DNA of 64,000 nucleotides, from assembly GCA_030762895.1 (NCBI GenBank), contig CM061070.1, positions 107,683,554 through 107,747,553 of the forward strand, read 5' to 3'. Origin of the DNA: Sophora flavescens (lineage: Eukaryota > Streptophyta > Magnoliopsida > Fabales > Fabaceae). The notes under the pieces are model-generated. The model had not been told where the DNA came from. It ran no database searches and was given only the letters and a program-made list of their open reading frames with translations. The translations under genes were made by a program, and so were the position numbers. Shown here piece by piece: positions 48,995 through 60,481 of this stretch; the stretch's first letter is position 1; every line of letters begins with the position of its first letter.

Positions 48995-50410
48995 GCAGAC
49001 ATCATCATCATTTTCGGGATGATGAGGAGGATCACATGAGCCCTTAGTGCTCACATGGACAGAGGGTTGGACGAGAGGGTTGGACACCTTGTCATCATCC
49101 GGGACAAAGAAGTAAATATTGCCATCTCGCTGGGCAAACCGCTCGTTCATCTCCCGTCAAGCTCAGCTGCAATCTCCTGTTTTAGTTGTGCTCTATCTCG
49201 CAACCGAATCCCTGTGGGAGGAATGTGAAGATGAACCATGGTATTGGCGAATGCCGACTCCCCATCCAACACCAATGACACGCCGGGGTGGTCTGGTTTA
49301 CCGATGGCGATAGATAATATATCATTGCGTCCACTAGGAACAAATGTTCCTTGGGTTAGCTGATCATCCAATGCATCCAATCACATAAAAATATCAGGTC
49401 ACATTACAATTCTGTAACAATCTTAAAATGACAATTACAACAAACTATACTTAAAATCCTCTCGGCTAAATTGCGGTCCTCCTCTGATTTATATTTTCCC
49501 GATTTTCTTTGTATGCCCCTCTTCCATGAACGATGGCGTGGGGGTGGAGGTGGATCAACAACCTCTCGGAAGATTTTCAGCATTAGGATCCGCCCGAGAT
49601 CTCGCCTGCCGACGTGCTTTCTTTTCCTCTTCAACCATTTTCTTAACAAGCTTTTTATATCCCCCACGAGACATGACATGGGGGTAGACATTCTTGCTTT
49701 GGTTTTCCCGCCTTTTTCCTCTTCTCCTGTTATAAATAAAAGACAATTAAATTACATAAGTAAATGAAATTAATGCAATTACATAAATTTAGAGACAAAT
49801 CAAATAAGTTAACCTGAAAGTCTGGGATCACGTCGGCTCGAACAAAGCGATCCCACGTCGCCTTGTCAAGAAACGGATACACCTCAAGTGGGTTCTTTTT
49901 ACTTTTTGGACCGAATATATAGTATCCGCCTGAGTCGGCCTTAAAACCCCTCCAACGCTCTCCAAAGATACTTCAAAGAAACGCTTCTTCATAGCGTATG
50001 TATCCGGTATGTCAAATGTCAACTACATTAAGACCAAAAGAATCAACGAATTACTGTATGATATTATTAAGATAAAAATAAAGTAGATACAGACAAACAC
50101 AGGACGTAGAAGTATAGATACCAGAATACTCTCCCATATCTGCTCCTTCACGTCCGCCGTTACATCCCTCCACCTATCAATGAGTATACTAGTCCTGTTC
50201 CTAGCAAGGGTCGCCACAAAATTGGTAAACTTATCTTCCATTGGCCCAATAGGTTTGAGGTTATCATCAAAATCTACTCTTATCCTCTCGATTTGACCCA
50301 CGGTTGGCGAGTCAAATGCCTCATCCGTGGTGGCACGTCTACCCTTTCTACCGTAGAGACGGGGTCTCTGACCCGCTGCATGAAGGAGGTGTATCCTCAT
50401 GATCAGCCAT
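47264..50410 (-). pseudogene. CACTA 2 Transposase_24 / ULP1-protease gene
   Basis: Homologous in layout to the gene in CACTA 1. From 50410 down: an N-terminal stretch with GRKGRRATTDEAFDSPTVGQ; a tryptophan-containing segment with DVKEQIWESIL (~50125); KKRFFEVSLESVGG near 49950; an Arg/Lys-rich exon (49550-49690); the GTFVPSGRNDILSIAIGKPDHPG motif region (49290-49360) of Transposase_24; and an Asp-rich repeat region (48920-49015). The ULP1 C48 core follows, with HWQSVVLVP (about 47915, catalytic His) and WECGYYVMQW (about 47530, catalytic Cys), ending at the TAG at 47264. Several frames are broken, for example at the start, where the two N-terminal frames disagree. Exon boundaries are approximate. 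Confidence 0.7.
48920..49015. repeat. CAT/GAT trinucleotide microsatellite in CACTA 2
   Basis: A GATGATGAT run (48916-48931) and a longer CATCATCAT run (48963-49008). On the minus strand this encodes a poly-Asp stretch within the Transposase_24/ULP1 gene. Confidence 0.9.
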
Positions 50411-50559
50411 GTATACCTGTTTAAACACAAAACAAAAAAAAAACTTGTTAGTATGTCAGGATAAATATCAAACATAACTTATAAATATCGATCAACGGAC
50501 ATAAACATAACTTATAAATATCAACGTAAACACATAATATGCCAAACTTGATGGTAATA

Positions 50560-53500
50560 TCAAACTAAACTTACTTTGTGGTCAATTAGTAAAGTTCTCC
50601 CATAACCCTTCTTGGTGATCATTACGAGTAGCATGTACATCATCCACTTCATTTTCCTCATTGAAATTAGGCACTCGTGTTGAGAAAGAAGGAGTATCGA
50701 AATATCAAGAGTTGAATCGTGATTTCCCTCACTACCGTTATACATGTTTTTTCCCTGGAGAACCACTCGACCACCTTTTGTTAGAAGGATCACGGATATA
50801 AAACACTTGTTTTGCTTGGGATGCCATGATGAAAGGTTCCTCTTTATTACCTACCTTACTAAGGTCCACCAATTTGAATCCTAACTCATCGGTTTGCACA
50901 CCATTGTTCTTGTCGACCCACCGACATTTAAAAACAGTACTCTAAACTTCGTGTAATCAACCTCCCATATCTCTTCAATGATTCCAAAGTATGAAACTGA
51001 TGCCATAACAGGGTTTTTATCTTTCGAACTAGAGAAATGCATGGACTCAGCGACGACCATAACCCCACTGTTTTGCATAGTACTTTTGTCATCCCCGGGA
51101 CTTTGTATAGAAGGAAAACTTATTGATATCGTACCCCACTCCAAAGCATATGACATCAAAGTTAGGCCCCCTGTGCTAGCCATTTTAATGTAGCAGAAGC
51201 AGTACCATCCTTTGCAATTTTTTCTTTAAACCAGTTCAAGAAAGTCTTGTTATGCTTGTTCAAACACCATTTTTCATTCATTCTAGGGTAAGTTTCATTG
51301 ATAATGCTTTTATGCTCACATAAGTATGGTTCAACCTCATCGGTGTTATTCAATATATACAAATGTGCTTGAAGCACTTCCTCCCGATCCATGCTCTTAA
51401 CAAAGTGATACCTCGTGTACCCTTACCATCATATCTTCCTTCGTGATCGAGACTTCGAAGCCCTACAGGTTCCGCTTCGACATGTAGTCCTGTACAAAAC
51501 TCAATAGCTTCTTCGCAACATACCTTTCAACAATAGATGCTTCGGGACGGTGTGGATTTTTCATATATCCTTTCGGGATCTTCATGTATCGCTCAACCGG
51601 TACATCCACCTTAAATAAACGGGACCGCACAATCTAATCTCCCTCACTAGATGAACAATCAAATGAACCATGATGTCAAAAAATGAAGGTGGAAAATACA
51701 TCTCCAATTGGCACAATACAATGGCTGCCTCATTTTCCAACTCATCCAAATTTTTAGTGTCAATGACCTTGCTACATATAGCATTGAAGAATAAGCATAA
51801 CCTAGTAATGGCATGTCCGACTTTTTTAGGCAATATGTCACGAATGGCCACCGGTAGTAGTTGTTGCATCAAGACATGACAATCATGAGACTTTAAGCCA
51901 ACTAATTTGAGATCTGTCATTGAGACAAGTCTTCCCGATATTTGAAGAGTAACCCCGTGGCACTTTGACTCCCCGTAGACATTCACGTAAACTTCTTTTC
52001 TCTTTTTTTGATAAAGTATGACATCTTTGGGGCAAATAAGTCTTCTTATCCCCCACTTTAAGTGGAGTTAACTGCTCTCGTATACCCATCGCAACTAGAT
52101 CCAGCACGAGCATTCACACCATCCTTTGTCTTGCCTTGAATGTTGAGAAGCTGCCCGATTAAACTGTCACACACATTTTCTCTACATGCATCACATCAAT
52201 ACAATGTCTTACATCAAGCTTGCACCAAGATGGAAGATCAAAGAAGATCGACCTCTTCTTCCATATTTTCTTCTCTGTAGCCTTCTTTCCGGGTCTTCCC
52301 ATAGATAACATTAGTGTTGTTCACCCTTTCATAAACTTGCTCTCCAGTCAAGGCCACCGGAGCAATTTCATTCTCCGAAGTCCATTGAAAGCTTTCCTCA
52401 ATCTACGATAAGGATGATTACGTCGGAGAAATCTCCGATGCCCAAGGTAGACCGTCTTCCTTCCATGTTGCAGTTGATGGTAACATGTGCCTTCTTCACA
52501 TATTGGACATGCTTTATGCCCCTTAACACTATACCCACAGGTTCCCGTATCTTTGGAAAGTCATTGATGGTGCAAAATAACATGGCACGCAATCTGAATG
52601 TCTCACGGCAATACCCGCCGATCACATCAACGCCTTCATCCCACATCATTCTCAAGTCTTCAATCAAGGGACTCAGATAAACATCAATATCATTTCCTGG
52701 CTGTTTAGGACCCGAAATCATCATACTTAACATAATGTATTTGCGCTTCATGCACAACCAAGGAGACAGGTTGTAAATTACAAGGAGAACAGGCCATGAA
52801 CTATGAATACTACTTAAGTTTCCATATGGATTCATTCCATCGGTAGCAAGTCCAAGCCTGAGGTTTCTCGGCTCATTGCCGAAATCCGGAAACAAACTAT
52901 CAATTCTCTTCCATTGCAAAGAATCGGCCGGATGGCGAAGCTGTCCATCACACTTCCTCTCATCTGCATGCCATCTAATGTTCTTTGCGTCATTTACATT
53001 AGCAAACAATCGCTTGAACCGCGGAATCACGGGAAGATACCATAACACCTTCGCAGGAGGACCTTTAGTGACCACATCACAACTAGAATCACCATCCTTC
53101 ACTTTGTAGCGTGATACCCCACACCTGGGGCACTCGTGCATCTCTTCAAACTCTTTCCTGTACAATATGCAATCATTGGGGCAAGCGTGTATTTTCTTAT
53201 ACTCCATACCCATCGGACACAATATCTTCTTCGCCTCATAGTTTCGAGATGGCAATGTGTTGCCTTCGGAAGCATTTCTTTCAACAACTCAAGCAATTCG
53301 GTAAAGCTTTTATCGCTCCACCCATTTCTCGCCTTCACATTGAACAATCTTAACACCGCTGACAACCGTGTGAAATTAGTGCACCCCGGATACAAAGCCA
53401 CTTGCGCATCACTGCACAAAGTATCATACATGTGTGCGCCGAAAAGACTCTTGCCCAACATCACGGATCATGTCCTCTAGTCCATCGTCCATTTCCACGT

Positions 53501-53772
53501 CATCAACTTCCTCTCTATCCGACACCCCTACTGTCTAACGATTCACCATGGAATATCCATGTTGTATAACTCTTGCAAATCCCCTCACAAATAAGATGAT
53601 CACGTATCTCCTCAGCATCTAGTCGTCTCTCATTCAAACAGTTAACACAAGGACAATAAAACCTTCCGCTACCACTATCAGGAGCATTTCTTTTTGCAAA
53701 CCGTAGAAAATCTTCCACTCCATTCTCATACTCATCACTTGTCCGTCTAGCATTCATCCAACCGCGATCCAT
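50560..53772 (-). pseudogene. CACTA 2 TNP2 transposase (broken)
   Basis: This is the transposase that cuts and joins CACTA ends. From 53772 down: the N-terminal transposase-associated domain (MDRGWMNARR, then FYCPCVNC, a Cys-rich finger); a linker; the Transposase_21 (TNP2) core with HACPNDCILYRKEF, CPRCGVSRYK and the diagnostic LATDGMNPYGNLSS (about 52830); a DUF4218 region with LKSHDCHVLMQQLLP and LVREIRLCGPVYLRWMYR (51600-51900); and a DUF4216 region (50750-51180). The frame changes near 53245 and again between later segments, and a stop follows the first domain at about 53515. It is not functional. Confidence 0.88.
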
Positions 53773-54339
53773 GACTAAACCAATACCTTCGTACTTAGTC
53801 CAACATATTCATCAACCACTTCTTATGACAGGGTATGGCCCTATCCCATTCGAGAAGAAACTTTTCCAACATTCGGTTAACAGTTAGTCCTTAACTCTCA
53901 TGCTCATACTCGACAAAATTTTCGCAAGATTTCCCGCGGTCTCCGCGACGTACACTACTTGAACGCCGATGACATCCACCACGATAAAGTATGCACCGGA
54001 GAACGAAAGGAAATGTATCAATCCGAACTTTCATCAAGTATATAACATTAGAACCAATGAATAACTATTTTAACTGAATTAAGAAAAAGTTTTTTCCCAA
54101 ACTGTCCAACTTTGGACAATTCAAGATCCAACACAATGAGCGGTACATTAAGCACGTACACGTACGCTCATTAGTATTGCATCTCAAACGGAAACTAAGG
54201 CTTTACTATTTATGTAGCTTGCATGAAGATGGGGCTTGAAAAGTGAAGAAAATTAGCCAAACAGAGCCCTTCACGGCCTAGCCTTGAAAGCCATCACTAC
54301 CGTGATCGAGTATAGCTTAAAAGAAAGATTGGAAAAGTC
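53773..54339. other. TNP2 5' flank, non-coding
   Basis: Upstream of TNP2 on the minus strand. I see no ORF or strong repeat until the palindromic array begins near 54340. Confidence 0.5.
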
Positions 54340-54830
54340 GAACTGGTCACGGCCATCCCGTGATGCCCATCACGGCCGTGACATGTCACTGTACCAGACC
54401 TCACAGCAGAACCGATCACGGCCAGGCCGTGATGGTGGTCACGGCCGTGATGCAGACCAACCGATGAAGCAACCTCCAAGCGCAGTAACCTATCACGGCC
54501 TGGCCGTGATGGCCATCACGGCCGTGACATGCCAATCGAACCAGACCCTCACAGCGGAACCGATCACGGCCAGCCGTGATGGTGGTCACGCCGCGATGCA
54601 TCAACCAAAGATGAAGCATCCTCCAAGGCAGAACCTATCACGGCCTGGCCGTGATGGCCATCACGGCCGTGACATGCCAACTGAACCAGACCCTCACAGG
54701 CAGAACTGATCACGGCCTTGCCGTGATGGTGGTCACGGCCGTGACAGAACAACCAGTGAAGCAACCTCCCAGTCAGAATCCGTCACGGCCAAGCCGTGAC
54801 AGGCAGCACGGCCGTGACGGGTGATACCAC
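54340..54830. repeat. 145-bp tandem array with GGCCGTGA palindromes
   Basis: tcacggcc landmarks at 54347, 54493, 54638 and 54783 give a period of 145-146. Each unit holds two clusters of the self-complementary core TCACGGCCGTGA (one after ccgtgatggcca, one after ggtgg). Units are GC-rich against an AT-rich background and lie in the 5' region of the CACTA 2 transposase gene. Confidence 0.92.
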
Positions 54831-55064
54831 CACTGGAAAAATCCAGTCTTGGAGCAACAGAACAACACATGCAAGTATATTATCCAACCATTTCGAGTCA
54901 AAGTTCATAACTTTTCTAAAGAAGAAACAAATATATACCTGAGGGACGAGCAAAAATGGCGCTCTTCACGCAAACGAGGGTAGCTCGCGGCTTTGGTTCT
55001 CAGTGGTTCTCTTACGAAGCAGAAAATGAAGGCTCATGATCGCAGTGGTCTTCTTTGTCTACGA

Positions 55065-55215
55065 TTGAAAAAGGGAAAAAGGACGTGAAGAAGGGAGCGA
55101 GAGAGAGAAAGAGAAAGAAAGAGAGAGAATGAGAAGAAGGAAATGCAGAGAGAGAGAATGAGAAGAAGGAAATGCAGAGAGAGAATGGGAATGAGAGAGA
55201 GAGAGACGCATACCT
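55065..55215. repeat. GA-rich microsatellite-like tract
   Basis: Repeated gagagagagaatgagaagaaggaaatgc units in the transposase 5' flank; the minus strand is a CT-rich leader-like tract. Confidence 0.7.
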
Positions 55216-55369
55216 GAGGGTAGCTCGCGGATGTGAGTGCAGTGAGAGAGATGGAAAAGCAGTGACAACGCGCGTTAGCGAGAGGGAGAGGAGTGTTGTG
55301 TTTTAGGGTACGTTCAAACTGAGAATGAGGGCGCAAAACACACGGAGGGAAATAGAAAAATGGGACTAT

Positions 55370-55830
55370 TACACATCGGTTATGAGGAAAACCGATGTGT
55401 TAAACATATTATACACATCGGTTATGCAAAAACCGATGTGTAAACATGAAACATTTAAATTCTGATTTTTTCTTTTAAATTTTATACATCGGTTAATAAA
55501 AACCGATGTGTAAAAGTGTAACCTAAATTTCTATTTTTTTTTCTTTATAATTTTATACATCGGTTATTTAAAAACCGATGTGGTTACTCACCATTTTACA
55601 CATCGGTTCAAAAAGAACCGATGTTGAATGTTAAAAATTCCGAGTTTTAAATTTTTTTATTTTAATTTTACACATCGGTTATATATAACCGATGTGGAAA
55701 AGTATTACACATCGGTTAATCTCTAAACCGATGTGTAATACTTTCCTTTGAATTTCAAAAATGCCACCGCCTCGTTTTACACATCGGTTTATACTAAACC
55801 GATGTGTAAACTCCGATGTAGAATCCCTTT
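55370..55830. repeat. Right subterminal repeats of CACTA 2
   Basis: About 15 copies of ACATCGGTT in both orientations occur, mostly as hairpin pairs, mirroring the left end. Confidence 0.9.
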
Positions 55831-55845
55831 TTTGCACTAGTGTTT

Positions 55846-56210
55846 TGGGATCTGAGGCCCGCTGCAAATTTATTTTTCGAGCTCTGAGGCTCACCGCATT
55901 TTATTTTTGGGATCTGAGGCCCGCTGCAATTTATTTTTCGAGCTCTGAGGCTCACTGCAAATTTTTTTTGGGATCCGAGGCCCGCTGCAAATTTATTTTC
56001 CGAGCTTTGAGGCTCACTACTAATTTTATATCTGGGATCTAAGGCCCACTGCAATTTATTTTTCGAGCTCTGAGGCTCACTGCAAATTTATTGTTGGGAT
56101 CTGAGGCCCGCTGCAAATTTATCTTCGAGCTTTGAGGCTCAATGCTAATTTGGGATCTGAGGTCCACTGCATTTCGGGATCTGAGGCCCACAGTCGTTTT
56201 TATTTTCCAA
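55846..56210 (+). repeat. Dimeric tandem array in the Ogre 3' region, right part
   Basis: About six units of the same 62-base dimer found at 45885-46573. The phase continues across CACTA 2 once the ttt duplication is taken into account. The last units are shortened. Confidence 0.9.
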
Positions 56211-56354
56211 GCTCTAAAACTTAATTTTCTCTGACCTGTTTCCCATCCCGGCTAAAATGTGAGTTCATTTTCTTTACTAGTTCCTTACTATTCTCACATG
56301 AAAAATCGTTCTTTTTTCACGTATTCTAGTAATGAACAAGTAAAGAGGGGCAAC
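56211..56354 (+). promoter_or_regulatory. Ogre 3' end and polypurine tract
   Basis: AAAGAGGGGCAAC at 56342-56354 lies directly before the right LTR and is the plus-strand primer by position. Confidence 0.7.
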
Positions 56355-58312
56355 TGTGAACACCCCATTTTGACCGGGTTCACTAAAAATTTCAAAAAAT
56401 AATAAAATAAAAAATTTGCAAAGAAAATAAAAATAATAAAAATAATAAAATGATTTTTTAACCCATTTCATCCTCCCCAACAAACCCTAGCAACCACTTT
56501 ATTTTGAATTAGAATTTAATTCTTGTAGATGAGGCTTGGTAGATTTTGATTTCAAATCAGAGATAGAAATCTTAATCTTGGCATGTTTTTAGGATCAGGA
56601 TCAGATTTCAATCTTAATCTTGGCGGGATTTTAGGATCAAGATCAGAGGAATGAGCATTATAAAAATCACAACAGCAGAAAAGAACAAGCACGGGGAGAG
56701 GAAAAGGAAGAACAAGGGAAAAAGAAGTTGGTTCTTCTTCTTCCTGGTTAAAAAACCACGTTCTACCCCATTTTCCATTCTCTCTTGTTTTTCTGGCCTT
56801 CATTTTTTATCAGACAGACATCATTCCTCTCATCCCTCTCCTTCTTCCTCCCATCTCTCTCAAAACTCCATTCCTTTCTTTCCACCTTGCTGAACCGTGC
56901 CACCACCATCCCAGCAGCCACACCAACCATCTCCTACTTTTGACCCTCATCACCAGCCAACCCCCAACCGACCAGAACCACTGCCAACCCCAAGCCGCCA
57001 TCATCCGCAGAAAGGGGCCAACCCGTGAAACAGAACCACCGTTCCACCGCACCGATCGCGCGTCGCGGTCACTGCAGGAGGTCGTCTCGCTGTTTGATTT
57101 TTCACTCACCCACCTTGACGTTTCAGAGGAGGGAAGCTTTCTCACTCGCTCCTCTCTTCTCACCGCTTCAACTCGTGTCGGAGTCGCCGTGCCAAGGCTC
57201 CTCCTTGTACAGCTCCAAGGAACAACAACGCTTGCCACCATGCCTACTCCACCGCGTCGGCCTCCATTCAAGACTCCCGATCCAAGCCGCCGCATCACTG
57301 TCTTGATCCCTTTCTCTGTTCTCACGCACGCAGGTAGAAGAGGAAAGGCCTCTCTGCAATGTTTTATTTTTATGTCTGTCCTGGTACATTGTATTGGGTT
57401 TTAGTAGCCTTTTGGTTTTCCTTATTTTTTTATTATCTCTTTTTATTTATTTCTGGATAATTATTTTGGATTAGTTATTGGACTTGAGCCCAAACTAGGT
57501 GGGTTCAACATTATTATTTTTTTAAAAAAAGAAAGAACTGGGGTAATCAAAAGTGTATGAAACTAGATTTGATCTTCTTGTTGAAATAAACAAAATAGAA
57601 TGAGGTAAAAAAAAGAAACATTTAAAAAAAAAATTGGGATTGCTTTGTGAGAGTTTTCACACTCAATTCCTTAGATATGAGATAGCTCAGTGGACGTATC
57701 TGCCATGTTCTACAAGAACTACGTGGCTTTGAGTTTCCCATCGAAGCAGGAAATACGTAGGAGCGGGATCAATCATCTCGTCAAGCCAAGATTAATTTTT
57801 TCCATTATTTTTGTGTTCTTTTAATTCATTTAATGTGGATAATTAATTACTAATTTGTTTAATATTTTTGGTTTGCTCTATGACAAGTGCCATGCTCAAT
57901 CCCCTAGCTTCGAGGTTGCCCTATGGACTTACGTGCTATGTCCAACTTCATTTAGGATTTATCCATAATTTTAAAAAATGCAAAAAAAAAAAAAGGAACG
58001 ATAAAGAAACGTAAAATAAAAAATATTAATAAATAAATAAATAAATAAATTCTTCCTTGTAAATATTTTTGGGGTAAAAAAATAAATTAATTAATTTTGC
58101 ACAATTAATTCAAGGTACCATTCGTAGGATGGGTGATGTAGGGTGCTTAACACCTTCCCTACTCGTAACCGACTCCCGAACTTGGCTTGGTTTCAAAGAT
58201 CATTTTTTAAGGTATTCCAATTTTTCCTAAATTAAATAAAATTGGTGGCGACTCTACTTTTCCATAAAATTTCTTTTTATCGCCGTCCTCGTCGTAATTT
58301 TTGGTTGCGACA
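56355..58312 (+). repeat. Right LTR of the Ogre element
   Basis: Direct repeat of 32608-34608, starting TGTGAACACC and ending TTGCGACA. It lacks the 54-base stretch noted in the left LTR and keeps the open frame twin at 56940-57404. Confidence 0.93.
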
Positions 58313-58317
58313 ATACC

Positions 58318-59094
58318 TATTGTTCCTGCCGAAATCCGACTTGCCGGAATCTCGTCGTAGAACGTCAGACCAAGGGTGAACAATGGGGGTTGTTTTAGAT
58401 TATGACTTGACAGAATGTTGTATTCCAGTCCTACGTATCCCAATGGGAATCAAAGCCAGACGTAGTTCTAGGTTCAACCCTTGGCCATACAGTGATCTCG
58501 ATCCCCTAATCTTGTATCCGATGAATACCAGCGAGCAAGGACTCTTCAATAGTCTCTTGACCGAGCTAATTTCTCTAATACACTTAAGGGAGAGTCACCG
58601 GGGTTCAGTGAAAAGTGAGTTTCTCTATTGGGTTCTCCCCCTTTTATAATAGGATCCCCATATCTTTAAGAGATCTGGATTTATCTCCTTTTATCTCTTA
58701 AATCTTCTTTGAGATGTGACTTCCTTAATTTAAGGGATATTATCTCTTTTAACCGGATAAGGTTATGTGAGATAATATCAGGATTGATTAAGATAATATT
58801 TTAAATTGATCTCTTAATCGGATAAGGTTATTTGAGATAATATTAGGATTTTTTAAGGATAATATCAATATATTATCCCTTAATTTAAGGGACATTATCT
58901 CTTTTAACCGGATAAGGTTGTTTGATATAATATCAGGATTAATAAAGATAATATCGATATTTTATCATTCCCGCCTTGGTTGGATCGGGTATCCAAGCTC
59001 AGTGGCCGGTTTTTACTCCTCGGCCAGTACACCTATAAAAAGTGTATGTCTCCTTCGTGATGGGAAGGGACTCCTTCCTTGAGGTGGAAATTTT
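58318..59094 (-). repeat. Antisense Tat-like LTR fragment
   Basis: The segment cctacgtatcccaatggg ... cagacgtagttc (58430-58470) is the reverse-strand counterpart of a block in the Ogre LTR (57715-57765), so a related element lies here in minus orientation. A minus-strand TATA box (TTATAAAAGG, 58642-58649) fits that reading. Between 58690 and 58960 the unit ttaaccggataaggtta recurs three times with gagataatatcaggatt, probably U3 repeats. The Ogre element inserted into it. Confidence 0.5.
58642..58649 (-). promoter_or_regulatory. TATA box of the antisense LTR fragment
   Basis: The minus strand reads CTATTATAAAAGGGGGAG, a good TATA box in a G-rich downstream context. Confidence 0.45.
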
Positions 59095-59312
59095 TTTTAG
59101 TGGGATCTGGCCCTTGAAAAGAAGGATGAGTAACTGTTGTCTCATTTCAGTAAGCAATGTTTTATTCCCACCAATCATATCTTGTTATATATTTTAACTT
59201 TTTAAAATGACAAGAAATTTCAACTAATGTGATAAGATATGATTGATGAGGATATGATTTGGAATATCAAAATGAAACAACAGATCCTCGTCCTGAAATC
59301 CAACCCCAAGTC
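59095..59312. mobile_element. MITE with imperfect inverted repeats
   Basis: The left arm (gggatctggcccttg, gatgagtaactgttgtctca, accaatcatatctt) pairs with the right arm (gataagatatgattg, tgaaacaacagatcctcgtc, gaaatccaacccc), making a ~215-bp stem-loop. Boundaries are approximate. Confidence 0.65.
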
Positions 59313-60481
59313 TACAAATATAAATAATTATTTATAATTCGAGTAATTCATTGTCATAATAATAAAAATAATAATGATGTTGCTGCAAACATCTTTCAGA
59401 ATTTAACTCTCTCTTCAAAAATATTACAATATTCCAAATTCCAAATACTAATGTAGGCGTTGTCTAGAGTACTCCTTGTGGAGTTGGAGGATCCATCCTC
59501 CTTAAGTTTTGACCATTGATATAATAATAAAAATATTGAATGGTTAAGAATGAAGAAGGGTAAGATGGTGATGCGACTCCGACAAGTGTATCGGATTGAT
59601 GCAAGTAATAAAACACGGTAAGTAATACCGAGGTCGAACACAAGGATTTGAGACCAATTATACCAAATCTTAAGTAAATTCAAACCGTTTGACCAAGTCA
59701 ATAGCAGTTTGTTGTGAGGAGAGAGAAAATATCAAGTAACAAGAATTTATCAATTATCTAAAATACGCTAACTAATAACAAAGAGATTAAATTGATGGCC
59801 AAGGCTTCTAAGGTCACGAATCCACCTACCCAATCATGCAAGCTACCCATGTGATTATCTTCTGTTCCCTATGTTCAATTTCATCGTCAACCGGGAATCA
59901 CAATTTCTCCTAAAGTCACTTCCGCTGTTCTAAAGGACGTATCGAAACTGTAAATTAATCTCCTCCCGATCTCATAACCTACAGTTAGACTCTATTAAGT
60001 TCTCGTTCCCTATGTGGTTGCACCAATCTCCTACCCTATCCCTAGCAATGCTCAGTTGGTGTTCCTAACCTAAGTCCTAAGCACGAATCTCCTCCCGGTC
60101 TCAACGCACTTGACTAGTTAACCAAGGTTCCTTTGATTAACACAATTAAAACATAATTAAGAAACAAGAATTGAGAAAAGGGAAAGAAAACATCACATTG
60201 AAATTCGTTATGCCATCAAGGGTGGCTTCACCGTTCCCCTAGAATAGAGGATTAGTTCCTCATGGAAACGAGATCAACAAAAGAATTACAAGAAATCGTC
60301 CTAATGTCAAGAAGAATTCTGTATAACTAAGGGAGACGCAGCTCCAACGAAACTAGGATTAGAAAAATATAAAAAACTACCCAATCTGCCTCAAAACAAG
60401 CTTCTTATAGAAGGTTGGATCTACGCGCGCTCGCGAGACCAGCCTTAAGTTTGGCGCCAGTTGAAATTTGGATTCTATGAC
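59313..60481. repeat. Degenerate retroelement-like sequence
   Basis: The part from about 59570 has a phrase common in plant retroelement-derived repeats (acggtaagtaataccgaggtcgaacacaagga). Runs of gaatctcctcccg(a/g)tctca recur near 59960 and 60085. No coding domain is found. Confidence 0.3.

Larger units (their letters stand above)
46577..55842. mobile_element. CACTA (En/Spm) transposon 2, nested in the Ogre 3' array
   Basis: The ends are CACTAGTGCACAAAGGGG at 46577 and its inverted counterpart at 55842, with ~28-bp terminal inverted repeats showing a few mismatches. The target duplication ttt flanks both ends (46574-46576 and 55843-55845). Subterminal ACATCGGTTTT / AAACCGATGT motifs fill both ends. 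The minus strand carries TNP2 (53772 down to ~50600) and a Transposase_24/ULP1 gene (50410 to 47264), the arrangement of autonomous plant CACTA elements. Frameshifts and stops show that this copy is now defective. Confidence 0.93.
32608..58312 (+). mobile_element. Ogre/Tat-type Ty3/gypsy retrotransposon with nested CACTA
   Basis: LTRs at 32608-34608 and 56355-58312 start TGTGAACACC and end GCGACA. The 5-bp target duplications atacc (32603-32607 and 58313-58317) match perfectly. Order inside: primer-binding site, ORF1, gag, protease, intron, RT, RNase H, archaeal-type RNase H, integrase, long 3' tandem arrays, polypurine tract. An extra ORF before gag, an intron between protease and RT, and a second RNase H are established Ogre/Tat traits. 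The element spans 25.7 kb, of which 9.27 kb is CACTA 2, leaving ~16.4 kb of its own. The LTRs look only a few percent diverged by eye (almost identical in the first 200 bases), so it inserted later than the copia element. The coding region has many nonsense codons. Confidence 0.93.

Noticed and set aside
53111..53480. Plus-strand ORFs opposite TNP2
   Set aside because: Antisense shadows of the TNP2 coding sequence.
54284..54709. ORFs reading RPGRDGHHGRD repeats
   Set aside because: They arise from the 145-bp palindromic array in several frames on both strands and show no sign of coding.
58383..58649. 88-codon ORF after the Ogre element
   Set aside because: It lies across an antisense LTR fragment with a TATA box on the other strand; no recognisable domain.
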